DNA of 64,000 bases from JAXDAY01 sp034679345 (lineage in GTDB: Bacteria > Eisenbacteria > RBG-16-71-46 > CAIMUX01 > VGJL01), in NCBI GenBank assembly GCA_034679345.1, contig JAXDAY010000009.1, forward strand, positions 1-64,000. The letters run 5' to 3'. The translations under genes were made by a program, and so were the position numbers. The notes below the pieces were generated by a model. The model ran no database searches. It worked only from the letters and a program-made list of their open reading frames with translations, and had not been told where the DNA came from. Below are positions 63,011-64,000 of the stretch, in pieces (the first letter of the stretch is position 1; every line of letters begins with the position of its first letter).

Positions 63011-64000
63011 GAGACGGCGAGCCTCATGATCGATTCCTGCGTCGCGCGCTCCGGCTCCGAGATCTCCCCGGCGATTCCTCCGCCCCGCATGACAAGAATG
63101 CGATCGCTCAGTCCCAGGACCTCCGGGAGCTCGGAGGAGATCATGACGATCGCCTTGCCTCTCCGCGCGAGATCGCGGATCAGACGGTACATCTCATGTT
63201 TCGCGCCTACGTCGATTCCGCGCGTCGGCTCGTCGAAGATGAGGATTCGCGAATCGCTCGCGAGCCACCGGGCGACGAGAAGCTTCTGCTGGTTGCCGCC
63301 CGAGAGATATCCCGCCGGCTGCTCCGGTCCGGAGATGCGGATCTTCAAGCTCTCGACGTATCGCAGGAACGCCTCCGTCTCCTCGCGCTGCCGGATCCAC
63401 CCGGCCCTCGCGAATCGCGGGAGGCTCGGCAACGAGAAGTTCTCGCGCGCGGAGAGCCCGAGGACGAGCCCCTGGCCCTTGCGGTCCTCGGTGAGAAGGC
63501 AGATCCCGAGGCGGATCGCCTCGGCGGGCGAGCGCATCGCGACCGCGCGCCCCTCGACGCGAATCGTGCCCCCCTCCCGCGGATCGGCCCCGAACAGCAG
63601 CCGCGCGAGCTCGGTCCGCCCGGCTCCAACGAGCCCAGCGATCCCGATGACCTCCCCGCGACGCAGATTGAAGCTCGCTCCCGCGACACGGCCCCCGCGC
63701 AGATCCTCGACGCGGAGGATCTCCTCGGCCGGGGCGTCGCCGCGCGGGGGGAAGCCGTGCCCGAGGGGACGGCCTACCATTCGCGTGATCATCTCGCTCT
63801 CCGACAGATCCGCGGCGCGCCAGGTCCCGAGCGTGTCGCCGTCGCGCATGATCGTGATCCGATCGGCGATCCGCGAGATCTCGCTCAGCCGGTGGCTCAC
63901 GAATAGAATCCCATGTCCTCGCGAACGCAAGCCGTCCAGCAGTCGGAAGAGCCCGTCGACCTCGCGCGGGGAGAGCGCGGCGGTCGGCTCATCCATGATG
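63007..64000 (-). CDS. Sugar ABC transporter ATP-binding protein (RbsA-like), 3' part
   Basis: About 330 codons lie in the window; the start and the first Walker A lie beyond the right edge. Visible parts are Walker B of the first half (MDEPTAALSPREVDGLF), the H-loop (FVSHRLSEI), then the second half: AGLVGAGRTELARLLFGADP (degenerate Walker A, as in this family), LTEDRKGQGLVLGLSARENF, signature LSGGNQQKLLVARWL, Walker B IFDEPTRGIDVGAKHEMYRL and SSELPEVLGLSDRILVM. It energises uptake of a pentose or hexose. No periplasmic binding protein is in view; it is probably further right. Confidence 0.92.
   Translation of the reverse strand, partial: IMDEPTAALSPREVDGLFRLLDGLRSRGHGILFVSHRLSEISRIADRITIMRDGDTLGTWRAADLSESEMITRMVGRPLGHGFPPRGDAPAEEILRVEDLRGGRVAGASFNLRRGEVIGIAGLVGAGRTELARLLFGADPREGGTIRVEGRAVAMRSPAEAIRLGICLLTEDRKGQGLVLGLSARENFSLPSLPRFARAGWIRQREETEAFLRYVESLKIRISGPEQPAGYLSGGNQQKLLVARWLASDSRILIFDEPTRGIDVGAKHEMYRLIRDLARRGKAIVMISSELPEVLGLSDRILVMRGGGIAGEISEPERATQESIMRLAVS

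Overview
The window is GC-rich bacterial DNA with dense genes, strong GGAGG-type ribosome binding sites and frequent ATGA stop/start overlaps. Most of it encodes large secreted proteins: beta-propellers (FG-GAP, LVIVD, BNR/YCF48), a beta-helix, a subtilase and lectin-like modules. At least ten intact proteins end in the same FlgD/T9SS-like Ig tail (PNPF..., DxxGRxVRxL, G.H...WDGxDxxGRxxxSGxYxxxL). With the STPK-ATPase fusions, a TIGR02999-type sigma factor and a second tail ending TWGx[VI][KR]xx[YF]R, this points by inference to Candidatus Eisenbacteria or a related FCB-type lineage. No rRNA, tRNA or CRISPR was seen.

Layout. 1-1955: a kinase-ATPase gene cut by an IS21-like end. 2656-3103: a broken thioredoxin-like gene with UGA at the first redox Cys, ending at a terminator. 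3148-8315: FG-GAP giant plus lipoprotein (minus). 8751-10879: two tandem LecA-like proteins. 10933-14921: kinase-ATPase-TPR regulator and its sigma factor. 15440-22822: secreted hydrolase, BNR/VCBS protein and LVIVD protein, with an IS256 remnant. 22878-26825: IS481-type remnant, PEP-CTERM C-type lectin, TWG-tail secreted pair and a lower-GC uracil-DNA-glycosylase-like gene. 27045-31868: TPR-CHAT protease convergent with a sigma/anti-sigma pair. 32098-34785: a junkyard of IS110, FlgD-tail and frameshifted fragments around an intact beta-helix gene. 34819-40449: DUF4143 ATPase, two secreted proteins and a GT-C glycosyltransferase. 40829-47259: LVIVD protein, a small heme-oxygenase operon, VCBS protein and DinB-like protein. 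47571-54027: subtilase and YCF48-like protein (convergent), membrane protein and molbindin. 54243-57587: tricorn-type protease. 57663-64000: GH38 alpha-mannosidase coupled to a CUT2-type sugar ABC transporter.

How the parts fit. The tail-bearing proteins look like clients of one export and surface-attachment route; PEP-CTERM and TWG tails may mark others. Two modules look regulatory: kinase-ATPase-TPR with sigma, and TPR-CHAT with sigma/anti-sigma. The clearest metabolic unit is the mannosidase/ABC operon at the right edge. GC-rich perfect hairpins, mostly without T-runs, sit at several convergent gene ends.
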